DNA of 64,000 nucleotides from Planctomycetota bacterium (lineage in GTDB: Bacteria > Planctomycetota > Phycisphaerae > WQYP01). Position 1 is the stretch's first letter, and each line of letters begins with the position of its first letter. Both the position numbers and the translations under genes were made by a program. Where the stretch lies: NCBI GenBank assembly GCA_021818445.1, contig JAKAEB010000001.1:80664-144663 (forward strand), in the 5' to 3' direction. The notes below the pieces were generated by a model that saw only the letters and a list, made by a program, of their open reading frames with translations, was not told the DNA's origin and searched no databases. This document shows, piece after piece, positions 1 through 9,164 of the stretch.

Positions 1-825
1 AAATGTCGATTCAAGTCGGCGGTGCTCGGGCTTTCGGGCGGTATTGATTCGGCGGTGGTGGCATGTCTGGCGGCAGCCGCATTGGGGCCCGAGCATGTGC
101 TGGGTGTGTCGATGCCCTCGCGATTCAGCAGCAGCCATAGCCAGAGTGACGCTGCCGTGCTGGCCAGGGCCTTAAAAATTCACTATGAATCGCTGCCGAT
201 TGAGGCGGTGCATCGTGGTCTGGAACAGACCCTTGCGCCGCTGTTTAGGCATCTGCCTCCCGGTCTTGCCGAAGAAAATATGCAGGCCCGTATTCGCGGC
301 AATATCCTCATGGCCATATCGAACAAATTTGGTCATCTGCTGCTGACAACGGGTAATAAAAGTGAGGTCGCCACCGGTTATTGCACGCTATATGGAGATA
401 TGTGCGGCGGTTTGGCGGTGATCAGCGATGTGCCCAAAACGATGGTCTATGAGTTGGCTAGGTGGATCAACCATCACGCGGTGGCGAAAGGCGAGCCGGC
501 ACCCATTCCTGAAAGCACGCTCACCAAGCCGCCGAGTGCGGAATTACGCCCGGACCAGAAAGATCAGGATTCGCTGCCTCCCTATGACCAGCTTGATGCC
601 ATTCTGCAAAAATATGTGGAAGAGGAACAATCCATATGGGACATCACGGCGCAAGGGTTTGACAAGGCGACGGTCGAAAAGGTGGCAAGATTGGTGGATA
701 TCAACGAATATAAGCGCAAGCAAATGCCACCGGGATTAAAAGTTACCTCGCGGGCGTTTGGATTTGGTCGTCGTATGCCGATTGCCCAGCAATACGATCC
801 GCTGGCCAAGTTGCCGCTGCACTGA
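1..825 (+). CDS. nadE: NAD+ synthetase, C-terminal part (5' truncated)
   Basis: This is the ATP-pyrophosphatase (synthetase) domain of NAD+ synthetase, which amidates nicotinic acid adenine dinucleotide to NAD+ in the cytoplasm. The reading frame is open from base 1, so the gene starts outside the window. The P-loop SGGIDS lies at residues 12-17 of the visible part. It is followed by a TTGNKSE motif and the typical [18 protein letters not shown] stretch before the C-terminal helix. The glutamine-dependent form carries an N-terminal nitrilase domain that supplies ammonia. It would lie upstream and cannot be confirmed here. A GTG at base 22 is inside the domain and is not a credible start. A 138-bp gap rich in GGATG repeats separates it from the next gene. 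Confidence 0.93.
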   Translation, partial: KCRFKSAVLGLSGGIDSAVVACLAAAALGPEHVLGVSMPSRFSSSHSQSDAAVLARALKIHYESLPIEAVHRGLEQTLAPLFRHLPPGLAEENMQARIRGNILMAISNKFGHLLLTTGNKSEVATGYCTLYGDMCGGLAVISDVPKTMVYELARWINHHAVAKGEPAPIPESTLTKPPSAELRPDQKDQDSLPPYDQLDAILQKYVEEEQSIWDITAQGFDKATVEKVARLVDINEYKRKQMPPGLKVTSRAFGFGRRMPIAQQYDPLAKLPLH

Positions 826-963
826 CGGGGCATGAATGTGGCTTTGGCCAATGGGTGGCAATATGGATGGATGCCCGGATGGAAGGATGCTATGGCGGAG
901 ATGAATGCCATTCCATTCAATCATTGAATAAGTAATATATCAACCGAGTGAAGAGGCGGTACC

Positions 964-2097
964 ATGCAAAATAATTATGGAATGGCGGACCGGTGGCAAT
1001 GGTCGTTACCAGCGATGCGGGCGCACCGGTTACGCGCGGCGGTATTTGGGACACTGGCCGTGCTTTGGCTGATGCTGACGGCACAGACCGCATCGGCAAC
1101 CGTGCTGGATGGTGGGCATTTTTTTCCTCCCAATGCCGTGGTGCAGGCCAACCAGATGATTACCCGCATGCAGGCGAAAACGGGCAAAACCATTTTGGTA
1201 CAGACGTTTGCCAGCATTCCTCCGGCCATTGAACAACAATTTCCCCATCAATCGCTGCACAAGTTTTTTTATCGGTGGGCGGGTGCCGTCGGAAAGGCGC
1301 AGCACGTCCGCGGTGTGGTAATTATCATTTGTCGAAAACCAGGATATTTGATCGTCCGCGCTGACAAATCAACCCTTGGGAGCTTTTTTACGCGGTCGGA
1401 GCAGGCGCGGGCAAGCGAACTGATGCTGGATTTATTCCGCGGCAGCGAATTTAAGGGCGGGCTGCTCAGCGGAGTTGAGTTTATTACTCGCACCATTGAG
1501 CAGCGAGCGGGGCAGTTGCAGCCGGTACATGCCCCGGGTGGCGCTGCATTGGCACGCCGGCCGGCCGTGCGGTCACATCGCATAATGATTCTAATAGCGG
1601 TACTGCTGGGCATATTTATTCTCTTCTGGCTAATGACTCGGCGAGGTAAGTCGATGCAGCCTCCGATTGGGGGCCCGACGGCCGGCATCAATCCGCAGAC
1701 TGCCGGTCTGACACCGGAAACTACACCGACGGCCGCGGGGCCACAGTCGCCAGGCACCAGTGCCATGGGCGGTTTTGCCTCCGGTTTGGCAGGCGGGGTC
1801 GTCGGTGCCGTGGCAGGGAATATGCTTTACAACGCCATTGAGGGCAATCAATCGGTATTGAACACGCCTGCGGGGGCCGCCGGTTCCGCCCCTCTGGATA
1901 CGGGCAGCACCGGTAACGATGCGCCTGATACAACTGCCGATAACGCATCCGACTGGTCCAACACAGGAAATGATGATGCTGCCGGTGGATCATTTGGCGG
2001 TTCCGACGATGACTCGGCTGCCGATGCTGCGGACGACTCCTCCAGTGGCGATGATGATTCTGCCGACGATGCCGATGATGATGGAGGGGCATTTTAG
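964..2097 (+). CDS. Secreted TPM-domain membrane protein with acidic C-terminal tail
   Basis: The 377-residue protein has an N-terminal signal sequence (hydrophobic residues about 27-43, likely cleavage after ASA near 45). A TPM-like domain follows (about 48-180), then one membrane segment (about 207-225). TPM domains occur in exported bacterial proteins of the YgcG type and in photosystem II repair proteins; some are reported to have phosphatase activity. Here the domain would face the periplasm. After the membrane segment comes a Pro/Thr/Gly linker, a glycine-zipper-like hydrophobic stretch (about 270-290) and a tail of about 45 residues made almost only of Asp, Ser, Ala and Gly. The Gly-rich GGSFGGS element resembles the tails of other TPM proteins. 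GAGG lies about 7 bases before the ATG. The exact function is unknown. Confidence 0.7.
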   Translation: MQNNYGMADRWQWSLPAMRAHRLRAAVFGTLAVLWLMLTAQTASATVLDGGHFFPPNAVVQANQMITRMQAKTGKTILVQTFASIPPAIEQQFPHQSLHKFFYRWAGAVGKAQHVRGVVIIICRKPGYLIVRADKSTLGSFFTRSEQARASELMLDLFRGSEFKGGLLSGVEFITRTIEQRAGQLQPVHAPGGAALARRPAVRSHRIMILIAVLLGIFILFWLMTRRGKSMQPPIGGPTAGINPQTAGLTPETTPTAAGPQSPGTSAMGGFASGLAGGVVGAVAGNMLYNAIEGNQSVLNTPAGAAGSAPLDTGSTGNDAPDTTADNASDWSNTGNDDAAGGSFGGSDDDSAADAADDSSSGDDDSADDADDDGGAF

Positions 2098-2148
2098 GCG
2101 AGATCGGGTGGCACCGATGGAGGGCCGGGAGCGTATAAGCACGCGGGT

Positions 2149-2157
2149 GTATAACAT
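2149..2157 (+). promoter_or_regulatory. Possible -10 element upstream of the SapC gene
   Basis: GTATAACAT lies about 28 bases before the GTG start of the SapC-family gene, and the identical 9-mer lies upstream of the GH20 gene at 9131. No matching -35 element is obvious, so this is a weak promoter call based on recurrence and position. Confidence 0.3.
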
Positions 2158-2184
2158 ACTGGCGACCTGTTACGGAGGTTAAAC

Positions 2185-2967
2185 GTGAATCAATTGTTGT
2201 TTTACCAAAAGCCGGAGCCGTTGAATGCAGCGCGGCATCGCGACTTGAGATTGACGGCCGAAAACCCGAATTTTTCATTTGCGGCCTCCACCAACAGTAT
2301 TCCCCTCATGGCGGTGGAATTTCCCCGTGCTGCTCTGGATTTTCCCATTGTGTTTGCCGGCGCGCCGGAATCGATACAGTCACCGGCTGTCATTGTCGGT
2401 CTTAAGAACACTGAAAATATATTTGTTGACGCCGACGGCCGATGGTTGGCCAGCTATATTCCTGCATTTGTACGGCGTTACCCGTTTGTGCTCGCGGAGC
2501 AGCCCAACAGCAAAGAACTGGCTGTGATGATTGATGTGGCCTACTCCGGTTTTTCCACGGAACATGGGCAAAGAATATTTACCGAAAAAGACGAGCCGTC
2601 GGATTTTTTGCGGACTGCCATCAATTTTTTGCGTGATTTTCATGATCAGTCTCAACGTACACGCGAATTTGTGCAGGAATTGAAGAATCTGGATTTGCTT
2701 GTGCCGCGCCAGTTTCAGATTGCGCAGCAAGGTAAGACGGTTTTTACCCTTCGTGATTTCTATGTGGTAGATGAATCCCTTCTTGGCAAGCTGTCCGACA
2801 TGCAACTCATTTCGCTTGGTCGGCGCGGCTATCTGATGTTGATTTATGCCCATTTGTTTTCATTGGCAAACATGCAGAAAAATTTTGCCAAATGGGCGGA
2901 ATCACTTAAAACACCGGCCCCGCAATCACCGGCTGATGGGGGGAATGGGGCCGCAAAATCGACATGA
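2185..2967 (+). CDS. SapC family protein
   Basis: This 260-residue protein matches the SapC family, named after a protein linked to S-layer secretion in Campylobacter; its molecular role is poorly defined. Visible family features are the N-terminal NSIPLMAVEFPRAALDFPIVF block, followed by a central WLASYIPAFVRRYPF motif and the C-terminal SLGRRGYLMLIYAHLFSLANM helix. There is no signal peptide or membrane segment, so it is probably cytoplasmic. The start is GTG, supported by a strong GGAGG six bases upstream; the first ATG is well inside the domain. It stands alone between the TPM gene and a convergent glycosylase gene, so the neighbourhood does not explain its role. Confidence 0.8.
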   Translation: MNQLLFYQKPEPLNAARHRDLRLTAENPNFSFAASTNSIPLMAVEFPRAALDFPIVFAGAPESIQSPAVIVGLKNTENIFVDADGRWLASYIPAFVRRYPFVLAEQPNSKELAVMIDVAYSGFSTEHGQRIFTEKDEPSDFLRTAINFLRDFHDQSQRTREFVQELKNLDLLVPRQFQIAQQGKTVFTLRDFYVVDESLLGKLSDMQLISLGRRGYLMLIYAHLFSLANMQKNFAKWAESLKTPAPQSPADGGNGAAKST

Positions 2968-2985
2968 CTTAATGCTTCCCGAGTC

Positions 2986-3711
2986 TCAGGCGACGGTTTG
3001 ATCGGGCCAATCTAAACGTCGAAGTGGGCTTGATGCTGGCAGAAATTCTCGCAGTGGGCAATGAGTACATTGCGGCCGCGGACCACAAAAATGCTTGCCC
3101 GTCTGCACAATCAAGGCGTGGTACTTATTGTAGGTTCCCACCTGAGCCGGAACGTGCTGATGGAAGTATTGCTGCAGGGAATGGTAATCCCGGCAGCGGT
3201 CGTCAGGGAGCAGGGCGTGCCGCTGAGCAATTCTGCGGGTATATGCGTCAATGACAAAAATCGGTCGCTGGAGCGCGTAGAGCAGAATGCTGTCGGCGGT
3301 TTCCGGACCTACACCGTTAATGGCCAGCAATTCCGCGCGGAGCTCAGGTGTTGGTATTTTGGCCAAGGCATCGCGGTCGGTGCGGGTGTGTTGCGCGTAC
3401 CATTCCATCACACGCCGCAGTCGTTGAGTTTTGATCCGAAAATAGCCGCTGGGGCGCAGCAGTTGCTCGAGTTCGGATATCGGCAAGGCCAGAATGGCGG
3501 CGGCATCGAGGCACCTTCGATCGGCCAAATTGCCAATAGCTTTTTCAACATTTCGCCAATTGGTGTTTTGGGTTAACACCGCACCGATAATTACTTCCAC
3601 GGTCGAATTGGCTGGCCACCAGTGCAGATCCCCGAAATGATCTTTCAGCGCATGAAAATACCTCATCGCGGTGTTGCGCCGTCGAGATACGTCGCCACTG
3701 ATCTTGGCCAT
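2986..3711 (-). CDS. Endonuclease III-like HhH-GPD DNA glycosylase (MagIII-like)
   Basis: The protein has the helix-hairpin-helix/GPD fold of base-excision DNA glycosylases: the LTQNTNWRNVEKAI helix (about 46-59), the hairpin INGVGPETAD (131-140) and the catalytic Asp155 in VIDAYTRR. At the position of the catalytic Lys of E. coli Nth the hairpin carries Glu137, as in Helicobacter MagIII 3-methyladenine glycosylase. It is therefore probably a monofunctional alkylbase glycosylase, not a lyase. The C-terminus has Cys209, Cys215 and Cys218, but the fourth cysteine of the iron-sulfur loop is absent, so cluster binding is doubtful. The gene ends 18 bp from the convergent SapC gene. Family assignment is firm; substrate is inference. 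Confidence 0.82.
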   Translation of the reverse strand: MAKISGDVSRRRNTAMRYFHALKDHFGDLHWWPANSTVEVIIGAVLTQNTNWRNVEKAIGNLADRRCLDAAAILALPISELEQLLRPSGYFRIKTQRLRRVMEWYAQHTRTDRDALAKIPTPELRAELLAINGVGPETADSILLYALQRPIFVIDAYTRRIAQRHALLPDDRCRDYHSLQQYFHQHVPAQVGTYNKYHALIVQTGKHFCGPRPQCTHCPLREFLPASSPLRRLDWPDQTVA

Positions 3712-3763
3712 ACGCCTAACCTGGACTGATTAGCTCACGCCGGTAATAGCGGCATCGCACTCA

Positions 3764-4132
3764 TCAACGGGTGTGAGTGATGGTAAATATGCCCGTGAAA
3801 ATGAGAAACAGCGTAAATGCCACGGCAATAGCCAGCACAAGCACCGAAAGTGCATGAAGAATCTTTACACGCGGTGACAGTGCTACCGCTCCGGCTGCGA
3901 AAACGGGCCCTATCATGTGGAGTGCAAAACCCAGCATGGCAACCTGATGAAAATTCGACGCCGTTGCGGCTGGGAGAAATTTGGTGCGGATCAATATGTT
4001 GCCGACAATGCTACCAACCCCAGCCACAAAAAAAACAAGCCACAGGACGCCCTTCAGCGGTCCGTACCGGCTCTCCGAATTTGCCGCGGGGATGCAAAGC
4101 GAAGGATTAAACTCAATAGTAGTCTGACTCAT
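3764..4132 (-). CDS. Small three-helix membrane protein, unknown function
   Basis: A 122-residue protein with three predicted membrane segments (roughly residues 28-48, 62-85 and 95-118) and a short N-terminal cytoplasmic stretch. I do not recognise a family. I chose the ATG giving MSQTTIEF because GAGG lies eight bases upstream; an ATG three codons earlier would leave only three bases. It is transcribed divergently from the MATE exporter gene, with about 70 bp between start codons, so the two may share a regulatory region. No catalytic motif is visible. A small inner-membrane accessory protein is the most that can be said. Confidence 0.6.
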   Translation of the reverse strand: MSQTTIEFNPSLCIPAANSESRYGPLKGVLWLVFFVAGVGSIVGNILIRTKFLPAATASNFHQVAMLGFALHMIGPVFAAGAVALSPRVKILHALSVLVLAIAVAFTLFLIFTGIFTITHTR

Positions 4133-4157
4133 AACATACACCTCATGTATCCGAACC

Positions 4158-4164
4158 GTATAAT
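4158..4164 (+). promoter_or_regulatory. Possible -10 element for the MATE gene
   Basis: GTATAAT lies about 42 bases before the MATE exporter start, in the divergent gap. The same GTATAA core recurs before several other genes in this window. No convincing -35 box was seen. Confidence 0.3.
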
Positions 4165-4205
4165 AATGGCATGAGCTATGAGTTTCAATTTACCGGCCGC
4201 GGCCT

Positions 4206-5660
4206 ATGACGGCCGAATCACGGGAGATAACCGGGGCTGCCGGCGGGGCAGTAGGGGGCGGCGAAAATTTCGATCCGGTGGCGGCCAGATCGATTCTTTC
4301 ACGTTTGATCCAACTGGCAATTCCGACGATTGTCGGAACGACCAGTTTGACCGTGATGCAATTCATCGATGGCTGGCTGGTTTCGTTGCTTGATCGCCGG
4401 GGTATTGATGGTGGTGTCAACCTCGCCGCATCCTTTAACGGCGGCCTTACAGCCTTTGTGCCGTTAGCGTTATGCTTTGGCATCGCGGGATTGGTCAATA
4501 CTTTCGTGGCGCAGCATGTTGGCGATAGGCGTCCCGAAACGGGTGTACGTTTCGCGTGGCAGGGAATCTGGCTAAGCATCTTCTCCATACCCATTTTTGT
4601 CATTCTGGCACTGGGTATGGGTGACATATTCCGGTTGTTTGGTCACAGCGGTGATCTGCTGCAGCTTGAAACGCTTTTTGCCCGGTACATGCTCGCCACT
4701 GCTCCGATCAATTTTGCCGGTTTGGTCATCGGCAGTTTTTTTCTGGGAATTCACAAACCTGTTATTCAGGTTATTGCCGGTGTTGTTGGAAACATAGTTA
4801 ATTTAGTACTTGATTACGCCTTGATATTCGGCAATTTCGGCTGCCCCGCTCTGCACCTGCTCGGTGCTGCTATCGCGACGCTGACGGCGTCGATCGTATC
4901 GTTGGTCATTCTGATGGCCTTTTTCTATCGGTGGCAGCGAAAAATGGGCATAGCCGCACGGAAGGCTTGTCCGATTCGATTTTCGGAAATGGGCAAGTTG
5001 GTTAAAGTTGGCTTGCCGGCCGGGGCGCAGCTTTCGGGCGATATTTTCTGCTGGACAATCTTTACGCTGGCTTGGGTAGACCACTTCGGCCCCGCTGCGG
5101 CAGAGGCGCAAAGTGCGGTGATGCGTTACGTTACCATTTCCTTTATGCCGGCCGTGGGGCTTGGCAACGCGGTTACTGCACTGGTGGCTAATCGCATTGG
5201 GGCAAAAGATCAGGCTGGAGCCATCAAGACCGCCCACTGGGGAATTCTGCTGGCGGTGAGCTATATGGGCGTATGCGGATTGATATTTTGGCTGGGGCGT
5301 GCAACACTGGCCGGTGTTTTTTTGAGTCGGCTTCAATCACTGCATATTGCGGAAGCGATTTTAATTTTTTCAGCCATTTTTCAAATTTTTGACGCGATGA
5401 ATGTTATCTTCGTCTCCGCTTTAAGAGGGGCCGGCGATACCGTTATTCCATCGGTCATCACACTTGGGTCTGCTATCACGATCTGCGTCATCGGCGGTGG
5501 AGTTGTCACACTGAATCAACCCCAGTTTGGTGTCAGCGGTCCATGGACGATGGCCACCATTTACATCTGCTTTTCCGGGTTGGCCAACTTGTTCTGGTGG
5601 GCAACAGGGCGATGGAAGCGGATTAATTTGCTTGGAGAGCATGGTCGTCCCGCCGAGTGA
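4206..5660 (+). CDS. MATE family multidrug/metabolite exporter
   Basis: A 484-residue polytopic membrane protein of the MATE family, which exports drugs or metabolites in exchange for Na+ or H+. The N-terminal half starts with LIQLAIPTIVGTTSLTVMQF and includes the loop FVAQHVGDRR; the second half repeats the pattern with VKVGLPAGAQLSGDIF and ALVANRIGAKD, as expected for the internal two-fold repeat of six helices each. The hydrophilic N-terminus (about 30 residues) is Gly-rich. Length agrees with the usual 450-500 residues. No regulator gene is adjacent, and the substrate cannot be predicted. No clear ribosome-binding site precedes the ATG, so the start could be slightly different. Confidence 0.9.
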   Translation: MTAESREITGAAGGAVGGGENFDPVAARSILSRLIQLAIPTIVGTTSLTVMQFIDGWLVSLLDRRGIDGGVNLAASFNGGLTAFVPLALCFGIAGLVNTFVAQHVGDRRPETGVRFAWQGIWLSIFSIPIFVILALGMGDIFRLFGHSGDLLQLETLFARYMLATAPINFAGLVIGSFFLGIHKPVIQVIAGVVGNIVNLVLDYALIFGNFGCPALHLLGAAIATLTASIVSLVILMAFFYRWQRKMGIAARKACPIRFSEMGKLVKVGLPAGAQLSGDIFCWTIFTLAWVDHFGPAAAEAQSAVMRYVTISFMPAVGLGNAVTALVANRIGAKDQAGAIKTAHWGILLAVSYMGVCGLIFWLGRATLAGVFLSRLQSLHIAEAILIFSAIFQIFDAMNVIFVSALRGAGDTVIPSVITLGSAITICVIGGGVVTLNQPQFGVSGPWTMATIYICFSGLANLFWWATGRWKRINLLGEHGRPAE

Positions 5661-5702
5661 AGGTCCTGACGCCGATTGACCATAGACGCGATATGTGACG
5701 AC

Positions 5703-6743
5703 TTAAAGCGATGCCATATCGATGACAAAACGATATCGCACATCGCTTTTTACAACGCGCTCGTAGGCATCATTGATCTGCTGGATTTTGATCAATTCAA
5801 TATCCGAAACAATCCCATGCTTGCCACAAAAATCCAGCATTTCCTGTGTTTCCGCCACGCCACCAATTCCGGAACCCGCAAGCCGATGTCGCCCGAAAAT
5901 CAGGGAGAAGGCCCCCACAGGCATTGGTTCCGAGGGGACACCCACCACGACCATGGTCCCATCCATCCTCAACAAATCCAGATAGCTGTTAATGTCAATA
6001 TTAGCTGCTACCGTGTTGATAATAAGGTCAAAATAGTTTTTACGGCTCTTAAACGTATCAGGGTCGCTCGTCGCCAGAAAATGATCCGCACCCAGCCGCT
6101 TGCCATCGGCCTGTTTTTTAAGCGTTTGGCTCAGCACGGTCACCTCCGCCCCCATGGCGTGACCAATTTTCACCCCCATGTGGCCCAATCCACCCAAGCC
6201 GATAATTCCAACACGTTTTCCCGGCCCCGCCTGCCAGTGTTTCAGCGGCGAATAAAGTGTGATGCCGGCGCACAACAGAGGAGCTGAAGCATCCATTGGC
6301 AAGGCGTCGGGCATTCTCAAAACGTAGTTTTCATCTACCACGATCACATTGGAATATCCGCCCATGGTGCGCTCACCATCGTAGTACTGACTGTTGTAGG
6401 TCTGTACCATGCCCTTATCGCAATATTGTTCATACCCCTTTTTGCAGCACTCGCAGTGCCGACAGCTATCGACAAAGCATCCCACACCCACTCGATCGCC
6501 CACCTTATAGCGGGTAACTTTGGGGCCAATTCGGGCTACCACGCCGACAATTTCATGTCCCGGCACCATGGGAAATACCGATCCACCCCATTCATCGCGG
6601 ACTTGATGGATGTCTGAATGACACACGCCGCAAAATTTAATATCGATCACTACGTCATGGTCTTTAGGGTCCCGGCGTTCAAAATGGAAGGGTTTTAAGT
6701 CCGCCTTGGCTGCTTGAGCCGCGTAGCCTTTAGTTGCAATCAT
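5703..6743 (-). CDS. Zinc-dependent alcohol dehydrogenase (cinnamyl-ADH/YahK type)
   Basis: A medium-chain dehydrogenase of 346 residues that interconverts aldehydes and alcohols with NAD(P)H. Catalytic zinc ligands are visible in CGVCHSDIH and GHEIVGVV, and the structural zinc site is the Cys-rich loop [17 protein letters not shown]. The Rossmann motif is [11 protein letters not shown], and the [16 protein letters not shown] stretch is typical of the cinnamyl-alcohol dehydrogenase/YahK subgroup, which usually prefers NADPH and broad aldehyde substrates. AAGGA precedes the ATG by six bases. It is convergent with the MATE gene and is followed on the same strand, upstream, by tyrS; a shared function is not apparent. 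An aldehyde-detoxifying reductase is a plausible role. Confidence 0.9.
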   Translation of the reverse strand: MIATKGYAAQAAKADLKPFHFERRDPKDHDVVIDIKFCGVCHSDIHQVRDEWGGSVFPMVPGHEIVGVVARIGPKVTRYKVGDRVGVGCFVDSCRHCECCKKGYEQYCDKGMVQTYNSQYYDGERTMGGYSNVIVVDENYVLRMPDALPMDASAPLLCAGITLYSPLKHWQAGPGKRVGIIGLGGLGHMGVKIGHAMGAEVTVLSQTLKKQADGKRLGADHFLATSDPDTFKSRKNYFDLIINTVAANIDINSYLDLLRMDGTMVVVGVPSEPMPVGAFSLIFGRHRLAGSGIGGVAETQEMLDFCGKHGIVSDIELIKIQQINDAYERVVKSDVRYRFVIDMASL

Positions 6744-6868
6744 GTTATATCCTTATGCTTTCAGCTATACCACGGAATCCGTCTGATTCCGATCAAAGCT
6801 CATTGTACGCATCTACCAATTGTCCGGGCAAGTGCCGCGGATAATGCCCGCCATAAGTTAATAATATT

Positions 6869-8128
6869 TTAATTTGTGGCGATTATCATCCGTGCCACCC
6901 GGCGTTTGCCGACCTGCAGTATCGGCTTGGAATCCAGTGTCACCTGCGCCCGGGGGTCGGTTATCTTCTCGCCTGCCAGCAGTACGCCGCCACCTTCCAC
7001 CAGACGCCGGGCCTCGCTGGTGGTCGCCGCAAAACCGGCCGATTTGATCAGATTTAAAATGCCGATTTTGCCGTGCTGAAGTTGCGTGGTCGCCACCGGT
7101 ATCTCATCGATGTGCTCGGGCAGTAAACCGTCCGTAAACCGCCGCTTAAAGTCAGCCGCAGCCGCCGCCGCCGCCCCGGGTGAATGAAATGCCGATACAA
7201 TTTCCACCGCGAGGCGCTCCTTGGCAACTCGGGGATGCGTGAAAGTGGCGTCGCAAAGCTTAGCTGCCTCGGCCGATGGTATTCCGGTGCAGAGTGTGAA
7301 CCATTCCGGCATTATGGCATCGGGGATGCTCATCACCTTGCCGAACTGTTCCTGCGGCGGTTCGCTGATGCCCACATAGTTGCCCAGGGACTTGCTCATT
7401 TTATTGACGCCGTCGGTTCCATTAAGTATCGGCATGACCATGACAATCTGGGGTGCCTGCCCCTGGGCTGATTGCAGATCACGCCCAACCAGATTATTAA
7501 ATGTCTGATCAGTACCCCCGAGTTCCACATCCGCCTTTACGGCGACGGAATCAGCCCCTTGCATGAGCGGATACATGAACTCGTGAATGTAAATTGCTTC
7601 ACCCGATTTATAACGTTCGGCAAAGGTATCGCGTTCCAGCATGCGCGCTACCGTCATCTGCTGTGCCAGCCGCAAAGCGTCGGCAAAATCCATCTTGCCA
7701 AGCCATTCACTGTTGCGCCTGATCTCCAGCCTGTCCGGGTTGGTATCCAGTATCTTGCCCGCCTGTTCGAGGTACGTCGCTGCATTGGCGTCAACCTGTT
7801 CGCGGCTCAGTGTGGGGCGTGTCTTTTTTTTGCCGGTCGGGTCGCCGATCATGGCCGTAAAATCACCGACTATCAAGATCGCTTTATGCCCAAAATCTTG
7901 AAATTGCCGAAGTTTTCGCAGCACCACCGCATGGCCCAGATGCAAATCAGGGGCGGTGGGGTCCATACCAAGCTTGATCCGCAGCGGTCGGCGAACCTTT
8001 GCCGCCAGTTTAATCCGGTCTGCCAATTCCGCCCGGCTGTAGGTGCGGTCAGCTCCATCGCAAAGTGCCTCAATCTGGGCGTCAAGCGACGCGTGATGGG
8101 TAGTTGCCGAAGAATCATAGTTAGACAT
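6869..8128 (-). CDS. tyrS: Tyrosyl-tRNA synthetase
   Basis: This class I aminoacyl-tRNA synthetase charges tRNA-Tyr in the cytoplasm. The HIGH motif appears as HLGH within DPTAPDLHLGHAVVLRKL and the KMSKS motif is intact in GVNKMSKSLGNYVG. The catalytic domain also shows the GDFTAMIGDPTGK loop and the VELGGTDQTFN tyrosine pocket. A C-terminal S4-type RNA-binding domain (about residues 350-415) contains SEARRLVEGGGVLLAGEKI. The features fit the shorter TyrRZ-type enzyme rather than E. coli TyrS. Length of 419 residues is normal. It is followed by 125 bp without a gene before the alcohol dehydrogenase. I see no T-box-like leader upstream. Confidence 0.95.
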   Translation of the reverse strand: MSNYDSSATTHHASLDAQIEALCDGADRTYSRAELADRIKLAAKVRRPLRIKLGMDPTAPDLHLGHAVVLRKLRQFQDFGHKAILIVGDFTAMIGDPTGKKKTRPTLSREQVDANAATYLEQAGKILDTNPDRLEIRRNSEWLGKMDFADALRLAQQMTVARMLERDTFAERYKSGEAIYIHEFMYPLMQGADSVAVKADVELGGTDQTFNNLVGRDLQSAQGQAPQIVMVMPILNGTDGVNKMSKSLGNYVGISEPPQEQFGKVMSIPDAIMPEWFTLCTGIPSAEAAKLCDATFTHPRVAKERLAVEIVSAFHSPGAAAAAAADFKRRFTDGLLPEHIDEIPVATTQLQHGKIGILNLIKSAGFAATTSEARRLVEGGGVLLAGEKITDPRAQVTLDSKPILQVGKRRVARMIIATN

Positions 8129-8215
8129 ATATCAACGTCTCGCTAGAAATATCCAGCCGCCCGCCGGCAGCCGTGGTCATGTCAGGATTATTACACATCT
8201 GTATGGTCAGGCGGA

Positions 8216-9058
8216 TCAAATCCGCAATCCTGTCTTTACCGATTCCGCTTGCGGTGGCGGGGTCGCAGCCGGCCGACTTTTACTGATAAGCGATTGCAGC
8301 GGATGGCCAATGGCCAGGCGCGTGCCAGCCCTGAACCGCTCCGCTGTGACCAGCATCACTACGAGCCCAAGTACTGGCCAAAGTACATACCGGGCGACTA
8401 TCAGCGCCCGCTGACCGGGCGGAATACCATGACCCGGTGGGGGCAGGAATGACAAATCCAATGTGCGGATAAGCTCATGCCAGCCATATAAAATGCCTGG
8501 GATCGGAAACCCGGGCAGGATGTACTGCCATGGCATGACAATAAACAGAAGCACGACCGACCAGAAAAAACTCCTCGTCATATGAGCAATGCCCGGCGCA
8601 CCGCTGACCAGCATCACGAGCAAAGTTACAAAAATCAGTACCGCCTGCGATGCCGACGCTAAAACCCCCAGAAGTTGCGTCACCGGCACCGCGAGGTAAT
8701 AGGCGATCCGCCATTGGCGGCGTAAATTTAACTGCCGTCCCTGTCGCAGAATGGCGCGCCATTTTCGCGGCATGTAATTTTCAAGCACCCGCCGACTTGA
8801 TGTCATTTGTCCCACATCGCCAACCCGCGCAACATTTACCCGGCCATAGACACTCCGGCGCACCGTCGTGGGCATTTTGAGCCTCGCTACCACGATCCGC
8901 GAGCCGATATACGGCTGGGTTGTGAAACGCATCATAATAAAACCGAATATCTGGAGCATCACACAGGCAAAGAGCAAAATACCCAGCATGTTGCGGCCTG
9001 AGCGCAGCGTTCTGAGTGCCACCCCATAATCGCTGAAGGGATGCAATGGAGAACTCAT
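8216..9058 (-). CDS. Multi-pass membrane protein, unknown function
   Basis: A 280-residue hydrophobic protein with about five predicted membrane segments: one near residues 25-44, a loop of about 75 residues rich in Arg, then two segments near 120-155, one near 165-185 and one near 225-248. The C-terminus is Pro/Ala-rich and basic. I do not recognise a family. AAGGA lies seven bases before the ATG, which supports the start. It lies upstream of tyrS on the same strand (about 87 bp) and is divergent from the GH20 gene, separated by about 106 bp. No catalytic or transport motif is evident. Confidence 0.6.
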   Translation of the reverse strand: MSSPLHPFSDYGVALRTLRSGRNMLGILLFACVMLQIFGFIMMRFTTQPYIGSRIVVARLKMPTTVRRSVYGRVNVARVGDVGQMTSSRRVLENYMPRKWRAILRQGRQLNLRRQWRIAYYLAVPVTQLLGVLASASQAVLIFVTLLVMLVSGAPGIAHMTRSFFWSVVLLFIVMPWQYILPGFPIPGILYGWHELIRTLDLSFLPPPGHGIPPGQRALIVARYVLWPVLGLVVMLVTAERFRAGTRLAIGHPLQSLISKSRPAATPPPQAESVKTGLRI

Positions 9059-9130
9059 GCTGCATTCCTTGACAACACATCACTTCTTTTAAGCATATTA
9101 ACTAAATCCATAGCCCAAAACACGCCAAAA

Positions 9131-9139
9131 GTATAACAT
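9131..9139 (+). promoter_or_regulatory. Possible -10 element for the GH20 gene
   Basis: GTATAACAT, identical to the 9-mer at 2149, lies about 26 bases before the start of the GH20 gene in the divergent gap. No -35 box is obvious. Confidence 0.28.
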
Positions 9140-9164
9140 GCCACCGGTAATATTGTTGTGATGG

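Noticed and set aside
826-963. GGATG repeats as a functional array
   Set aside because: Four copies of a 5-mer within about 30 bases are visible, but they are irregularly spaced and too short to claim as an array.
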